The translations under genes were made by a program, and so were the position numbers. A DNA stretch of 64,000 nt, from NCBI RefSeq assembly GCF_022637555.1, contig NZ_CP093342.1, positions 2,170,001 through 2,234,000 on the forward strand. The letters are read 5' to 3'. This document shows, one piece after another, positions 7,769 through 16,730 of this stretch. Positions within the stretch are counted from its first letter, which is position 1. Each line of letters begins with the position of its first letter. This DNA is from Microbacterium sp. H1-D42 (GTDB lineage Bacteria; Actinomycetota; Actinomycetes; Actinomycetales; Microbacteriaceae). The notes beneath the pieces were generated by a model. It was not told where the DNA came from and ran no database searches. It was given only the letters and a program-made list of their open reading frames with translations.

Positions 7769-8851
7769 TCAGCGCAGCTGCGGCCACTCCTCGGCGGCGT
7801 ACCCGCCGCCGAGCCCACCGGAACGGTCGAGTTCAGCAGTCACTGGAGCACCCGTCGACTGCCACCAGGAGCCCGTGGTGAGGACGATCCTGAGCGGCGT
7901 GTCGCCCTGCTGCGACATCCTGAGCGTGGCCCCATCAGGGCCGTGCGCGTCGATGTGTAGAGGAATGGTGTCTGATCGGGTGATCGTCCAGTCTGCCGCG
8001 GTGAGCACCGCCGCGAACGCGTCACGATCGATCACGAGATCGGGAGTCGCCTCATGTGAGAAGTCGATCAGCAGCCGATAGGACTGCCAGCCTCTGCCGT
8101 CGGCGTTCACCGACTCAGCCTCCGCCGCGTTCGCCTCCCAGCGTCCTGCCGCGGCGATCGCTCGGAGATCAGAGACTGTCTGCTGCACCGTGTCGTACCG
8201 CTGCTGCGCCTGGCTGACCTGGTCCGCTGCGCTCAGTTCGGCGACCTGCGCCGGCCGCTCGCCCGCGGCGTCCGTCTGAAGCTGGGCGATGCCGATGCCG
8301 ATCGGCCCCGCGAGCAGCAGAAGTGCCGGGGTCGCCACGATGGACGCCCAGGCCACCGTCTCCCACCTGTGCCGGATGTGAGGCGCGGGTGCATGCGACA
8401 CCAGAATCAGCGTCGCGACCCACGACCCGGCTCCGACGATGACCGAGCCCGCGAAGACCCCCGTCGCGAACATCTCCGACATCTGCGGCCATGCGAATCG
8501 CTGCAGCGGTGACGGGCGCACACTCGCGAAAGTGTCATCGGGCATCGCGACCGCCATCCCGACCCAGCTCCACCATTGCAGCACCAGCAGCCAGACGATG
8601 ACACCGGGCGTCGCCGCCGTCACGCCTTGCCTTCGCAGCATGAGACGGGGCAGTGACCCAAGCAGCGCCGCAGCGGGAATCAGCAGGAGCGAGCTGACGA
8701 CGACGAGGAACGGCAGCACTCCGCTGCCCGTGACGAGCGTGAACGCGCAGAAGCCGATCGGAAGCAGCCAGTTCATCCACGGCCAGATCACCCACGTCAC
8801 CCGACGGAGGGCGGACGTCCGGTACCTGAGCGACGACGGATGCTGCTGCAC
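7769..8851 (-). CDS. Hypothetical membrane protein
   Basis: A 360-residue protein of no family I recognise. The N-terminal half has about five hydrophobic segments (around residues 20-40, 45-66, 82-100, 130-150 and 168-188). The C-terminal half is soluble: a coiled-coil-like stretch with the repeated pattern AADQVSQAQQRYDTVQQTVSDL (about 208-230) and a mixed domain ending in GGYAAEEWPQLR. The topology suggests a membrane anchor with an extracytoplasmic domain. It converges on trpEG, with a 46-base gap. The start GTG at 8851 is 7 bases after a -10 box TAGCGT (8858-8863), so a leaderless mRNA is likely. Confidence 0.75.
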   Translation of the reverse strand: MQQHPSSLRYRTSALRRVTWVIWPWMNWLLPIGFCAFTLVTGSGVLPFLVVVSSLLLIPAAALLGSLPRLMLRRQGVTAATPGVIVWLLVLQWWSWVGMAVAMPDDTFASVRPSPLQRFAWPQMSEMFATGVFAGSVIVGAGSWVATLILVSHAPAPHIRHRWETVAWASIVATPALLLLAGPIGIGIAQLQTDAAGERPAQVAELSAADQVSQAQQRYDTVQQTVSDLRAIAAAGRWEANAAEAESVNADGRGWQSYRLLIDFSHEATPDLVIDRDAFAAVLTAADWTITRSDTIPLHIDAHGPDGATLRMSQQGDTPLRIVLTTGSWWQSTGAPVTAELDRSGGLGGGYAAEEWPQLR

Positions 8852-8857
8852 GCGGTC

Positions 8858-8863
8858 ACGCTA
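8858..8863 (-). promoter_or_regulatory. -10 box, leaderless type
   Basis: TAGCGT on the minus strand; its last base is 7 from the first base of the GTG at 8851. Confidence 0.45.
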
Positions 8864-8951
8864 TCGCCCAAGCCTGAGCGATCGGCGTCAGCCCCGAGGT
8901 CGAACACGAACGGCGCCATGTTCCGCGCCGCCGACCCGTTCATCAGCCTGC

Positions 8952-10214
8952 TCAGCTGAGCGGCGCGGCCAGGCGCGCTGCGAGCAGGCGCTGTTCCGCG
9001 AGGTTCGTCGTGAGCGCCTGCGCCCTGGCATCCGCCGCCTTCGCCTCGGTTCTCCTGCCGAGGCGAAGCAGCAGATGAGCGCGCACGGCGTGCCAGAGGT
9101 GGAAGTCCTCCAGCCTGTCGGCGAGTGCGTCCACTTCGGTGAGCGCGGCAGCCGGCCGTCCCCATTCGCCGAGCGCGACCGCGCGATTGAGGCGCACCAC
9201 CGGTGACGCGTCGAAGACCAGCAGCATGTCGTAGAGCACGACGATCTGCGTCCAGTCGGTGTCGACCTCCGCTGCCCCTGGCCTTGGCCGCGCATCGGAG
9301 TGGCAGGCGGCGATGGCGGCGTGCAGCTGCCATCGCCCCGGCCTTCGCAGGGCTGCCGCGCGCTCGAGCGCTCGCTGTCCTGCCGCGATGAGCGCCTCAT
9401 CCCAACGCGAACGATCCTGATCGGCCAGCAGCACGAGTTCACCGTCGACTGCGCGTGCGCGCTCCCGGCTCCGGTGGAAGGACAGCAGCGCCACCAGTCC
9501 GTGTGCTTCGGGCTCGTCAGACAGCGCCGTCGCGATCACCTGAGCAAGCCAGAGGGCGTCGTCGGCCACATCGCGATCGGCCGCCGCATCGCCACCGTCG
9601 ATGAGGTGCGCTTCGCTGTACATCACCGAGACGACGGTGAGCACGATATCGAGACGCGATGATCGCTCGTCACCCTGCGGGACCCGCAGCGGAATGCCGC
9701 TCGCGGTGATCTTCCGCTTCGCACGGACGATGCGCTGGCCCACAGCCGTCGGCGTGCTCAGCGTCGCACGTGCGATCTGTGCGGTCGTCAGACCGCACAC
9801 CGCACGCAGCGTCAGAGCCAGCTGCGCAGCGGCGGGAAGCGCGGGATGACAGCAGGCGAAAAGGGTCGGCAGTCGTTCATCCGTCTCGGCGGGCCCCTCG
9901 CCGTCGTGTTCGGTCAGACTCTCGCCGATCTGCGCCAGCTTCTCGCGGTACCGCTTCTTGCGTCGCAGCCGGTCCAGCGCGTTGCGGCGCGCCGCGGTCG
10001 TCAGCCATCCGCCGGGGTTGGGCGGCACACCGCTCCGGCGCCAGTGGATGAGCGCTTCCTCGACCGCTTCGGCGACGGCTTCTTCGGCCAGCTCGAAGCT
10101 GCCCAGCCGTGTGGTCAATGCCCCGACGATCCGTGCTGATTCGGCGCGCACCACGCTGCTGAGAACGCGGTCGGATGCCGCGTCGCCAGGCGCCGCGGCA
10201 TCCGACCTGTTCAT
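8952..10214 (-). CDS. ECF sigma factor of the ECF42 type
   Basis: This is an RNA polymerase sigma factor of 420 residues, about twice the usual ECF length. Region 2 is at about 26-85 (DNA-binding core WLTTAARRNALDRLRR), region 4 at about 137-172 (LTTAQIARATLSTPTAVGQRIVRAK), and a long C-terminal helical, TPR-like extension covers 180-420, including RLNRAVALGEWG and a repeat-like WHAVRAHLLLRLG. This layout, together with the DGPF-domain gene 13 bases upstream, is typical of ECF42. These factors lack a classical anti-sigma factor, and the C-terminal extension is thought to control activity. No ribosome site is obvious before the ATG; translation probably depends on the upstream gene. Confidence 0.88.
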   Translation of the reverse strand: MNRSDAAAPGDAASDRVLSSVVRAESARIVGALTTRLGSFELAEEAVAEAVEEALIHWRRSGVPPNPGGWLTTAARRNALDRLRRKKRYREKLAQIGESLTEHDGEGPAETDERLPTLFACCHPALPAAAQLALTLRAVCGLTTAQIARATLSTPTAVGQRIVRAKRKITASGIPLRVPQGDERSSRLDIVLTVVSVMYSEAHLIDGGDAAADRDVADDALWLAQVIATALSDEPEAHGLVALLSFHRSRERARAVDGELVLLADQDRSRWDEALIAAGQRALERAAALRRPGRWQLHAAIAACHSDARPRPGAAEVDTDWTQIVVLYDMLLVFDASPVVRLNRAVALGEWGRPAAALTEVDALADRLEDFHLWHAVRAHLLLRLGRRTEAKAADARAQALTTNLAEQRLLAARLAAPLS

Positions 10215-10227
10215 CGTCTGATCGGGA

Positions 10228-10596
10228 TCACTGCTCGAACTGGCTGTAGTCCGTGACCGCAGGACGGATCTCGACAGAGGTGCCCTCGAGTTCGAGCATC
10301 GGCCAGGACCTGGCCAGCGCGATCGCCGCGTCCAGGTCGGCCACGTCGATCAGCGTGAATCCGCCGACGGCCTCGCGGGCCTCGGTGAACGGGCCGTCCA
10401 CGACGACCGGCCCCTGTGCTCCGTGCCGAACGGTGGTGGCCGTCTCGACCGGCTGCAACTCAGCGCCGCTGTCCACGATGGCGGCCTCGTTGTCTTGGAA
10501 CCACTGGTAGACCCGGCCGTACAGCTCCTCACCGACCTCGGGTGAGAGTGCCGCGTCGTTCGTGGGGGTGGAGGTGAACATGATGACGTATTTCAC
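10228..10596 (-). CDS. YCII-related DGPF-domain protein
   Basis: A 122-residue cytosolic protein of the YCII superfamily with the namesake motif DGPF followed by TEAREAVGGFTLIDV (from about residue 66). DGPF proteins are the conserved genomic partners of ECF42 sigma factors; their biochemical role is not settled. It is the first gene of a two-gene unit with the sigma factor. GTG at 10596 is preceded by AAAGGA at 8 bases, a good ribosome site. Confidence 0.9.
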   Translation of the reverse strand: MKYVIMFTSTPTNDAALSPEVGEELYGRVYQWFQDNEAAIVDSGAELQPVETATTVRHGAQGPVVVDGPFTEAREAVGGFTLIDVADLDAAIALARSWPMLELEGTSVEIRPAVTDYSQFEQ

Positions 10597-10667
10597 GGCA
10601 GTAGTCCTTTCGTCAAGTGAACCGTGTCACCTTCACCACGAACGGACAAGGGCGAATTCGACACCTC

Positions 10668-10693
10668 GACGAAGACTCCGAGAAGTCTTCGTC
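10668..10693. terminator. Hairpin at the end of the rip1/rseP gene
   Basis: GACGAAGACT (10668-10677) and AGTCTTCGTC (10684-10693) are perfectly complementary with a 6-base loop. The stem overlaps the TGA stop of the protease gene. It lacks a U-tract, so termination there is a guess. Confidence 0.5.
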
Positions 10694-12008
10694 ACCCTCC
10701 GAGGATGTTCATCGGCTTGAAGATGTCGGCGAGCAGCAGCAGCGCCCCCATGCCGATCAGCAGCACCGCGACTATCACCGTGAGGGGCACGAGTTTCGTG
10801 GCATCCACCGGCTTCGGCTGCGGGCGTCCCGTGAGCTTCGCCCACAGGCGTTTGAGTCCGTCCCAGAGCGCGACGACGACGTGCCCGCCATCCAGCGGCA
10901 GCAACGGCACCAGGTTGAAGACGAACAGGGCGATGTTCAGAGCAGCGAGCAAGTTCATCAGCACGACGAGCCGGTTCAGCACCGGAGCATCCGTCGCGGC
11001 GACCTCACCGGCGATGCGGCCGACGCCGACCACGCTGAGCGGGCCGTTCGGGTCACGCTCCTGATCAGTGAACAACGAGACGCCGACGTCCCAGAGCTTC
11101 GCAGGCAGGTTGACGATCAGCGAGGCGACCGCGCCGGTCTGCTGCATCGCGAGGTCGGTGCCGGTGCCGATCGGCTGTCGCACGTACTCGATCTGCGAGG
11201 TGACTCCGGCGTAGCCGACGGTGTGCGTGACGGGGTCGCCGTTCGCATCGAGGACCGGCCGGCCGCTGGCATCCACCTCACCACGTTCCGCCGGTTCCGG
11301 CGTCAGCTGCAGCGGCACCTCGGCGCCGTCGCGCTCGACGACGACGTCCAGGGTCTTTCCCGGCGAGGCCTGGATGACAGCGGAGGCATCCGCGAAGGTC
11401 TCCATCGGCTTGCCGTCAATGGATACGATCACGTCGCCAGGCTCGAAGCCGGCTTCTGCTGCGGGGGACGCAGCGTCGTCCGCAGTGCACTCCTGCTGTG
11501 TGGAACCAGCCGGGATCATGCACTCGCTGACCGCGCTCACGGTGGTGCTCGCCTGCTGCACTCCGACCCCTGAGGCCATCAGAGTGAAGATGAGGATCGC
11601 CAGCAGCAGATTCATGAACGGCCCGCCGAGCATGACGATGACGCGCTTCCACACCGGCAGCTTGTAGAACACCCGCTCCTCAGCGCCTTCGGCGATCGTC
11701 TCGTCGTTGGCGGAGCGCGCGTCCTGCACGAGCGAGGCGAACATCCCCTTGGCGGGCCCCGTCTTCGATGAGGGCGGATACATGCCCGACATCGAGATGA
11801 AGCCGCCGAGCGGCAGCGCCTTGACGCCGTACTCGGTTTCGCCGATGCGCTTGGACCACACGCGGGGCCCGAATCCGATCATGTACTGCCCGACGCGCAC
11901 GCCGAACAGCTTCGCGGGCACCAGATGGCCCACCTCGTGCAATCCGATCGACACGCCGAGTCCGACGAGCATGAACAGGATGCCGCCCACATACAGCAGA
12001 ATCTCCAC
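10692..12008 (-). CDS. Site-2 intramembrane zinc protease (RseP / Rip1 family)
   Basis: A 438-residue membrane metalloprotease that cuts membrane-spanning substrates such as anti-sigma factors. The zinc motif HEVGH is at residues 24-28 in the first transmembrane segment. A PDZ domain lies in the middle (about 165-235, AGFEPGDVIVSIDGKPM), and the third metal ligand is in the late motif NLVPLLPLDGGH. Four membrane segments are visible, two at each end. In most actinobacteria the gene is beside ispG and dxr; here dxr is nearby but a Mur ligase gene on the other strand lies between. GTG at 12008 follows the -10 box TACCGT (12015-12020) by 7 bases, so the mRNA is probably leaderless. Confidence 0.95.
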   Translation of the reverse strand: MEILLYVGGILFMLVGLGVSIGLHEVGHLVPAKLFGVRVGQYMIGFGPRVWSKRIGETEYGVKALPLGGFISMSGMYPPSSKTGPAKGMFASLVQDARSANDETIAEGAEERVFYKLPVWKRVIVMLGGPFMNLLLAILIFTLMASGVGVQQASTTVSAVSECMIPAGSTQQECTADDAASPAAEAGFEPGDVIVSIDGKPMETFADASAVIQASPGKTLDVVVERDGAEVPLQLTPEPAERGEVDASGRPVLDANGDPVTHTVGYAGVTSQIEYVRQPIGTGTDLAMQQTGAVASLIVNLPAKLWDVGVSLFTDQERDPNGPLSVVGVGRIAGEVAATDAPVLNRLVVLMNLLAALNIALFVFNLVPLLPLDGGHVVVALWDGLKRLWAKLTGRPQPKPVDATKLVPLTVIVAVLLIGMGALLLLADIFKPMNILGG

Positions 12009-12014
12009 CCGACC

Positions 12015-12020
12015 ACGGTA
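12015..12020 (-). promoter_or_regulatory. -10 box of the site-2 protease gene
   Basis: TACCGT on the minus strand, placed so that transcription would begin at the GTG start codon at 12008. Confidence 0.45.
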
Positions 12021-12093
12021 GTGCCACGGGTGAGGAATCTGCTGTGGCGGACCGCCGCGTCCACCCCGCCGTGCGTGAGATCATGGGAGCGAT

Positions 12094-13704
12094 ATGACCA
12101 CCACATCGCTGCCCCCTGTGCTCCGTCCCGCTGACCCACCCCGTCGCGCGCTGACCGAGCTGGCCGACCGCTTCGCCCGTGACGTCCGCGGTGACCTCGC
12201 TGACGTCCACCTCAGCGGCATCACCCTCGCCACCGCCGACCTTCGTGCCGGCGAGGCGTTCGTCGCCATCCAGGGCGTCAACCGACATGGCGCGGAGTTC
12301 GCGCAGACCGCCGCGGATCAGGGCGCCGTCGCCGTGATCACCGATGCTGCCGGGGCCGACATCGCGGCATCCGCCGGCCTGCCGATCGTCATCGTCGATG
12401 ACCCGCGCGCGATCCTCGGCGATCTCAGCGCCTGGGTATACGGCACGGGGGCATCCGACCCGCTGCCGACGCTGTTCGGCACCACCGGCACCAACGGCAA
12501 GACCAGCGTCTCGCACCTGCTGCAGGGCATCTTCGATCAGCTCGGCGTCGTCTCTGGCCTGTCGTCGACGGCAGAGCGGCACATCGCAGGCCAGGTGATC
12601 GTGTCTCGGCTGACCACGCCGGAGGCATCCGAGATGCACGCGCTGCTCGCCCTCATGCGCGAGCGCGGCGTCGAGGCCGTCGCCGTCGAGGTCAGCGCGC
12701 AGGCGCTCTCGCGGCACCGCGTCGACGGCATCTTCTTCGACGTGGCCGGATTCACGAACCTCTCGCACGACCACCTCGACGACTACGCAGACATGGCGGA
12801 GTACTTCGAGGCGAAGCTGCCGCTGTTCACGCCGGAGCGGGCGCGCCGCGGGGTCATCAGCCTCGACTCGCCATTCGGTGCCGATGTGGTCCTGCGCTCT
12901 GGCATCCCCGTGGTCACCGTCGGCACGCCGGCGATCGCCGCCGATGCGGATGCTGCCGCGCAGGCCGACTGGGTCGTCACGATCGATGACGAACGTCAGA
13001 ACGGCACCGTTTTCACGCTGACCGGTCCGGAGGGCCGCTCACTGACGACCGTCGTGCCGGTGATCGGACCGCACATGGCCGCCAACGCCGGACTCGCGAT
13101 CGTGATGCTGCTGGAGGGCGGCTACGACTGGGACCGCATCGTGTCGGCCCTGGAGCGGGACGGACAGATCCTCGCCCACCTCCCGGGGCGCACCCAGTTC
13201 GTCTCGGGCGAGTCGGGCCCCGCGGTGTACGTCGACTTCGGGCACACCCCTGACGCCTTCGAGAAGACCCTCGCCGCCGTCCGCCGCGTCACACCGGGCA
13301 AGGTGCTGATGCTGTTCGGCGCTGACGGCGACCGTGACGCCACGAAGCGTCTCGACATGGGCCGCGCGGCCGTCCTTGGCAGCGACATCCTGGTGGTCAC
13401 CGACCACCACCCTCGCTTCGAGGACCCGGCGTCGATCCGCGCGACGCTCATCGAGGGCGCACGCGCCGCCCGTCACGACGCCGAGATCCACGAGTTCTCA
13501 CCGCCCGAGGACGCGATCACCGCCGCCGTCGGGATGGTGGGCGACGGGGATGCCATCCTCTGGGCGGGCCCAGGACACCAGGACTACCGCGACATCCGCG
13601 GCGTCCGCACGCCGTACTCGGCGCGCGAGCTCGCCAGGCGGGCTCTGCAGGCCGCCGGGTGGGCCGTGCCCGACTCGGCATGGCCGGTCCCCTACACCGA
13701 CTGA
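12094..13704 (+). CDS. Mur ligase family protein, MurE-like paralogue
   Basis: A 536-residue ATP-dependent amino acid ligase with the three MurE domains: UDP-binding N-domain (1-115), central domain with P-loop TTGTNGKTS (about 129-137) and the carbamylated-lysine region, and C-domain with FGHTPDAFEKTL and LFGADGDRD. MurE adds the third residue to the UDP-MurNAc peptide. The motif that reads the diamino acid, usually TSDNPRxEDP in DAP enzymes, is TDHHPRFEDP here, so two positions differ. Microbacteriaceae use lysine, ornithine or diaminobutyrate in place of DAP, which might explain it, or this may be a second ligase with another job. It lies alone on the plus strand, away from any cell-division cluster. 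GGGAGC sits upstream of the ATG. Confidence 0.85.
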   Translation: MTTTSLPPVLRPADPPRRALTELADRFARDVRGDLADVHLSGITLATADLRAGEAFVAIQGVNRHGAEFAQTAADQGAVAVITDAAGADIAASAGLPIVIVDDPRAILGDLSAWVYGTGASDPLPTLFGTTGTNGKTSVSHLLQGIFDQLGVVSGLSSTAERHIAGQVIVSRLTTPEASEMHALLALMRERGVEAVAVEVSAQALSRHRVDGIFFDVAGFTNLSHDHLDDYADMAEYFEAKLPLFTPERARRGVISLDSPFGADVVLRSGIPVVTVGTPAIAADADAAAQADWVVTIDDERQNGTVFTLTGPEGRSLTTVVPVIGPHMAANAGLAIVMLLEGGYDWDRIVSALERDGQILAHLPGRTQFVSGESGPAVYVDFGHTPDAFEKTLAAVRRVTPGKVLMLFGADGDRDATKRLDMGRAAVLGSDILVVTDHHPRFEDPASIRATLIEGARAARHDAEIHEFSPPEDAITAAVGMVGDGDAILWAGPGHQDYRDIRGVRTPYSARELARRALQAAGWAVPDSAWPVPYTD

Positions 13705-13722
13705 GCGCCGCTGTGGTCTGAC

Positions 13723-14805
13723 CTAGACCGCCGCGATGAGGGCATCCGCCTTCTCGCGCGCCCAACGCTCGGCCTCGGCGAGGGTCTCGATCGTCAGATC
13801 GTCCGGCGCATCGTGGGCGTCGATGACGCGCGCGATGGTGTCGACGATGCCGAGGAAGCTCAGGCGGCCGTCGTGGAAGGCATGCACGGCCTGCTCGTTG
13901 GCTGCGTTGTAGACCGCGGGGAAGGTCTTGCCGGCGCGCCCGACGGACTTCGCCAGCGCCACAGCCGGGAACGCCTCATCGTCGAGCGGCTCGAAGGTCC
14001 AGCTGGTCGCCTGGCGCCAGTCCAGTGGGCGGCCGACGCCGCCGACACGGTGCGGCCAGTCAAGGCCGAGTGAGATCGGCAGCCGCATGTCGGGCGGTGA
14101 GGCCTGGGCGATGGTGGATCCGTCGACGAACTCGACCATGGAGTGCACGATCGACTGCGGGTGCACGACCACCTCGATGTCGTCGTACGTGACGTCGAAC
14201 AGCAGGTGCGCCTCGATCACCTCGAGTCCCTTGTTGACCAGGGTCGCCGAGTTCGTGGTGACCATCCGCCCCATGTCCCAGGTCGGGTGCGCCAGCGCCT
14301 GCGCGGGGGTGACGTCAGTGAGCTGGTCGCGGGTGCGTCCCCGGAACGGGCCTCCGGATGCCGTCACGACGAGGCGGCGCACCTCACCGGAGGTCCCAGC
14401 GCGCAGCGCCTGAGCGAGAGCGGAGTGCTCCGAGTCGACCGGCACGATCTGATCCTCGGCCGCCGCCGAGCGGACCAGTTCGCCGCCGACGATCAGCGAT
14501 TCCTTGTTCGCCAGCGCAAGGGTGCGTCCCGCTTTCAGGGTCGCGAGCGTGGCACCGAGCCCGATGGAGCCCGTGATGGCGTTGAGCACGACATCGGCCT
14601 CCACATCGCGCACGAGCTGTTCGGCCTCGGATGCCCCGAGCGCAGTGTGCTCGACGCGGAACTCCGCCGCCTGCTCGGCGAGCATCTCGGCGTTGGTACC
14701 GGCGGCGATGCCGACCAGTTCGAAGCGGCGCGGATTGGCACGGATCACATCCAGCGCCTGGGTGCCGATGGAGCCGGTGGAGCCGAGGACGATGATACGA
14801 CGCAT
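13723..14805 (-). CDS. dxr: 1-deoxy-D-xylulose 5-phosphate reductoisomerase
   Basis: Dxr catalyses the first committed MEP step, converting DXP to 2-C-methylerythritol 4-phosphate with NADPH. The 360-residue protein has the nucleotide motif GSTGSIG at residues 8-14, the metal-binding and substrate segment [17 protein letters not shown], and [23 protein letters not shown], all intact. It converges on the Mur ligase gene with an 18-base gap. ATG at 14805 follows the -10 box TAGGCT (14812-14817) by 7 bases. Confidence 0.97.
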   Translation of the reverse strand: MRRIIVLGSTGSIGTQALDVIRANPRRFELVGIAAGTNAEMLAEQAAEFRVEHTALGASEAEQLVRDVEADVVLNAITGSIGLGATLATLKAGRTLALANKESLIVGGELVRSAAAEDQIVPVDSEHSALAQALRAGTSGEVRRLVVTASGGPFRGRTRDQLTDVTPAQALAHPTWDMGRMVTTNSATLVNKGLEVIEAHLLFDVTYDDIEVVVHPQSIVHSMVEFVDGSTIAQASPPDMRLPISLGLDWPHRVGGVGRPLDWRQATSWTFEPLDDEAFPAVALAKSVGRAGKTFPAVYNAANEQAVHAFHDGRLSFLGIVDTIARVIDAHDAPDDLTIETLAEAERWAREKADALIAAV

Positions 14806-14811
14806 GCCCCC

Positions 14812-14817
14812 AGCCTA
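14812..14817 (-). promoter_or_regulatory. -10 box of dxr
   Basis: TAGGCT on the minus strand, placing the start of transcription on the ATG of dxr. Confidence 0.5.
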
Positions 14818-14852
14818 GGCCGAGGGCATGCGTCGTTCGATGCGTGATTCGC

Positions 14853-15800
14853 TTACTGCGCGGCCGGTGCGTGCTGGGTGGCGAGGATGTCGATCACGAA
14901 GACGAGGGTCTTGCCGCCCAGGTCGTGCGCCTCGGGGTCCTCGCCGTAGCCGAGGGCCGGCGGGATGACGACGAGCACCTGCGAGCCGACCTTCTGACCG
15001 GCGAGTGCCTGCACGAAGCCGGGCACGTAGGTGTTGCCTGGGATCGAGATGGGCGCGCCCTTCGACCACGAGGAGTCGAAGCTCTCGCCCGTCTCCCAGT
15101 CGACGCCGTAGTAGTGCAGCAGTGTGGTGTCGCCGTCCGCGACCTCGGCGCCGTCGCCCTGCTTCAGCACCGAGACCTTGAGGTCCTTGGGTGCATCGCC
15201 CTTGGGGATGGTGATGTCCGGCTCGCCGTCCTCGGCGAGCTTGACCGTGGGCATCCCCTCGACGGCGTCCTGCTTCTTGCCCCACGCGGCGGTCGGGACG
15301 GTGTCGAGCACGTCCACGACGTAGATCTCGCTGGGGGCGCCGTTCTGCGACGGGAATGCGACCGCGAGTCGCGAGCCGACGGTCGCGCAGCCGATCACCT
15401 GGGACAGTGTCGGGTTGCTGAGGACGTTCTGCGGGAGCATCTCGGCGTCTCCGTAGCCGGCGTCGCCGATCCGCTCGCCGTTGGTCGAGTCGAAGGCGCT
15501 GAGCGCGTACGAGACGAACTCGCCCTCCTTGATCTTGTCGCCGTCTCCCTCGGAGACAACGGTGCGCTGCAGTTCGGTGACATCCTGCTTGAGCTCGAAG
15601 GTCGCCTTCGAGGGTGTGCCGAACTCGCCCTCGATCTTCACGCCGTCCGATACGGCGCCCGGTGCTGCCGCCTGCTCGCAGACGTCTCCGCTGGCGGTGG
15701 GGCTATCGGTCGGGGATGCCTCGGGTTCGCTGGCGCAGCCGGCCAGCAGCAGGGCCGAGACGGCGACGGTGGACAGAATGGCGAAGGGGCGCAGGCGCAC
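14853..15800 (-). CDS. FKBP-type peptidyl-prolyl isomerase lipoprotein
   Basis: A 315-residue exported protein. The signal peptide ends in the lipobox LLLAGC with Cys22 as the lipidated residue, followed by a Ser/Pro/Thr-rich linker. Two FKBP-like regions can be seen: a weaker one at about 60-170 (EGDGDKIKEGEFVSYALSAFD), and a canonical one at about 220-312 (LLHYYGVDWETGESFDSSW, FVQALAGQKVGSQVLVVIPPALGYG). It is expected to act as a foldase on the outer face of the membrane. GTG at 15800 is preceded by GAGG at 7 bases. Confidence 0.92.
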   Translation of the reverse strand: MRLRPFAILSTVAVSALLLAGCASEPEASPTDSPTASGDVCEQAAAPGAVSDGVKIEGEFGTPSKATFELKQDVTELQRTVVSEGDGDKIKEGEFVSYALSAFDSTNGERIGDAGYGDAEMLPQNVLSNPTLSQVIGCATVGSRLAVAFPSQNGAPSEIYVVDVLDTVPTAAWGKKQDAVEGMPTVKLAEDGEPDITIPKGDAPKDLKVSVLKQGDGAEVADGDTTLLHYYGVDWETGESFDSSWSKGAPISIPGNTYVPGFVQALAGQKVGSQVLVVIPPALGYGEDPEAHDLGGKTLVFVIDILATQHAPAAQ

Positions 15801-15911
15801 GATGAGACCTCGAAGATCGTGGACGGGAGGACTTCATCCTGCCGCATCAGGCTTTGTCGATGCTGAATGCCGTTCGGTGTCGCCATGCCGGGGTGAGCAT
15901 GAGTCGCTGGG

Positions 15912-15917
15912 TAAGAT
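15912..15917 (+). promoter_or_regulatory. -10 box, leaderless type
   Basis: TAAGAT ends 7 bases before the GTG start of the acyltransferase gene at 15924. Confidence 0.5.
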
Positions 15918-15923
15918 CTTCTG

Positions 15924-16730
15924 GTGAGTCCCGAGCATTCAGCGCAGTCCCCGGAAGCGGAGTCCCCAGAGGACGACCAGCCCGAAGCGGAGCAGTCGCA
16001 TTCGCCCCGGCACGCCGGATTCAAGTACGCGATGGGGCGAATGGTCGCCCGTCCGCTCGCACGACTGATCTACCGCCCGCGGATCGAGGGGCGCGACAAC
16101 GTGCCCCGCAAGGGCGCCGTGATCCTCGCCAGCAATCACCTGTCGTTCATCGATTCGATGGCGATCCCGGTGGCGGCCCCACGCCCGGTGCACTTCCTGG
16201 CGAAGGCCAGCTACTTCGAGGGCACCGGCTTCAAGGGTGCGCTGTCGCGCGAGTTCTTCTCGTCCGTGGGCGCGATCCCGGTCCGCCGTGGCGCCGGGCA
16301 AGCGGCATTGGATGCCCTTGACCAGCAGCGCCAGCTCTTGGACGAGGGCCTGGCGGTGGCGCTGTACCCCGAGGGCACCCGCTCGACGGACGGCCGTCTG
16401 TACAAGGGCCGCACCGGCGTCGCATTCCTCGCTCTGCAGACCGGAGCGCCCGTCGTGCCGGTGGGGCTGATCGGAACCGACCGGGTGATGCCCGTCGGCG
16501 CGAGGATGCCATCGCTGAAGGAGCGCGTGACCGTCAGATTCGGCGAGCCGCTTGACCTGTCCAGGCACGGCGCCGCGAACAGCGGCAAGGCCAGACGACA
16601 GGCGACGGACGAGATCATGGCGGCGATCCATGCTCTCAGTGGCCAGGAGCTCGCGGGCGTCTACAACGAGCCGCCGGCAGCGAACCCGATCGAGAAGCTG
16701 AAGCAGGCGCTGCCGCACGAGCGGCGGTGA
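15924..16730 (+). CDS. 1-acyl-sn-glycerol-3-phosphate acyltransferase (PlsC-type)
   Basis: A 268-residue PlsC-family acyltransferase that would make phosphatidic acid at the inner face of the membrane. The catalytic NHLSFID (HX4D) is at about residues 72-78, the substrate motif is PEGTRSTDGRLYKGRTG, and the later VPVGLIGTDRV block is present. The acidic N-terminus (1-34) is unusually rich in Ser, Glu and Pro. GTG at 15924 has a poor ribosome site but lies exactly 7 bases after TAAGAT, so leaderless translation is likely. A later ATG at codon 37 is possible. The last codons lie inside a tandem repeat. Confidence 0.9.
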   Translation: MSPEHSAQSPEAESPEDDQPEAEQSHSPRHAGFKYAMGRMVARPLARLIYRPRIEGRDNVPRKGAVILASNHLSFIDSMAIPVAAPRPVHFLAKASYFEGTGFKGALSREFFSSVGAIPVRRGAGQAALDALDQQRQLLDEGLAVALYPEGTRSTDGRLYKGRTGVAFLALQTGAPVVPVGLIGTDRVMPVGARMPSLKERVTVRFGEPLDLSRHGAANSGKARRQATDEIMAAIHALSGQELAGVYNEPPAANPIEKLKQALPHERR

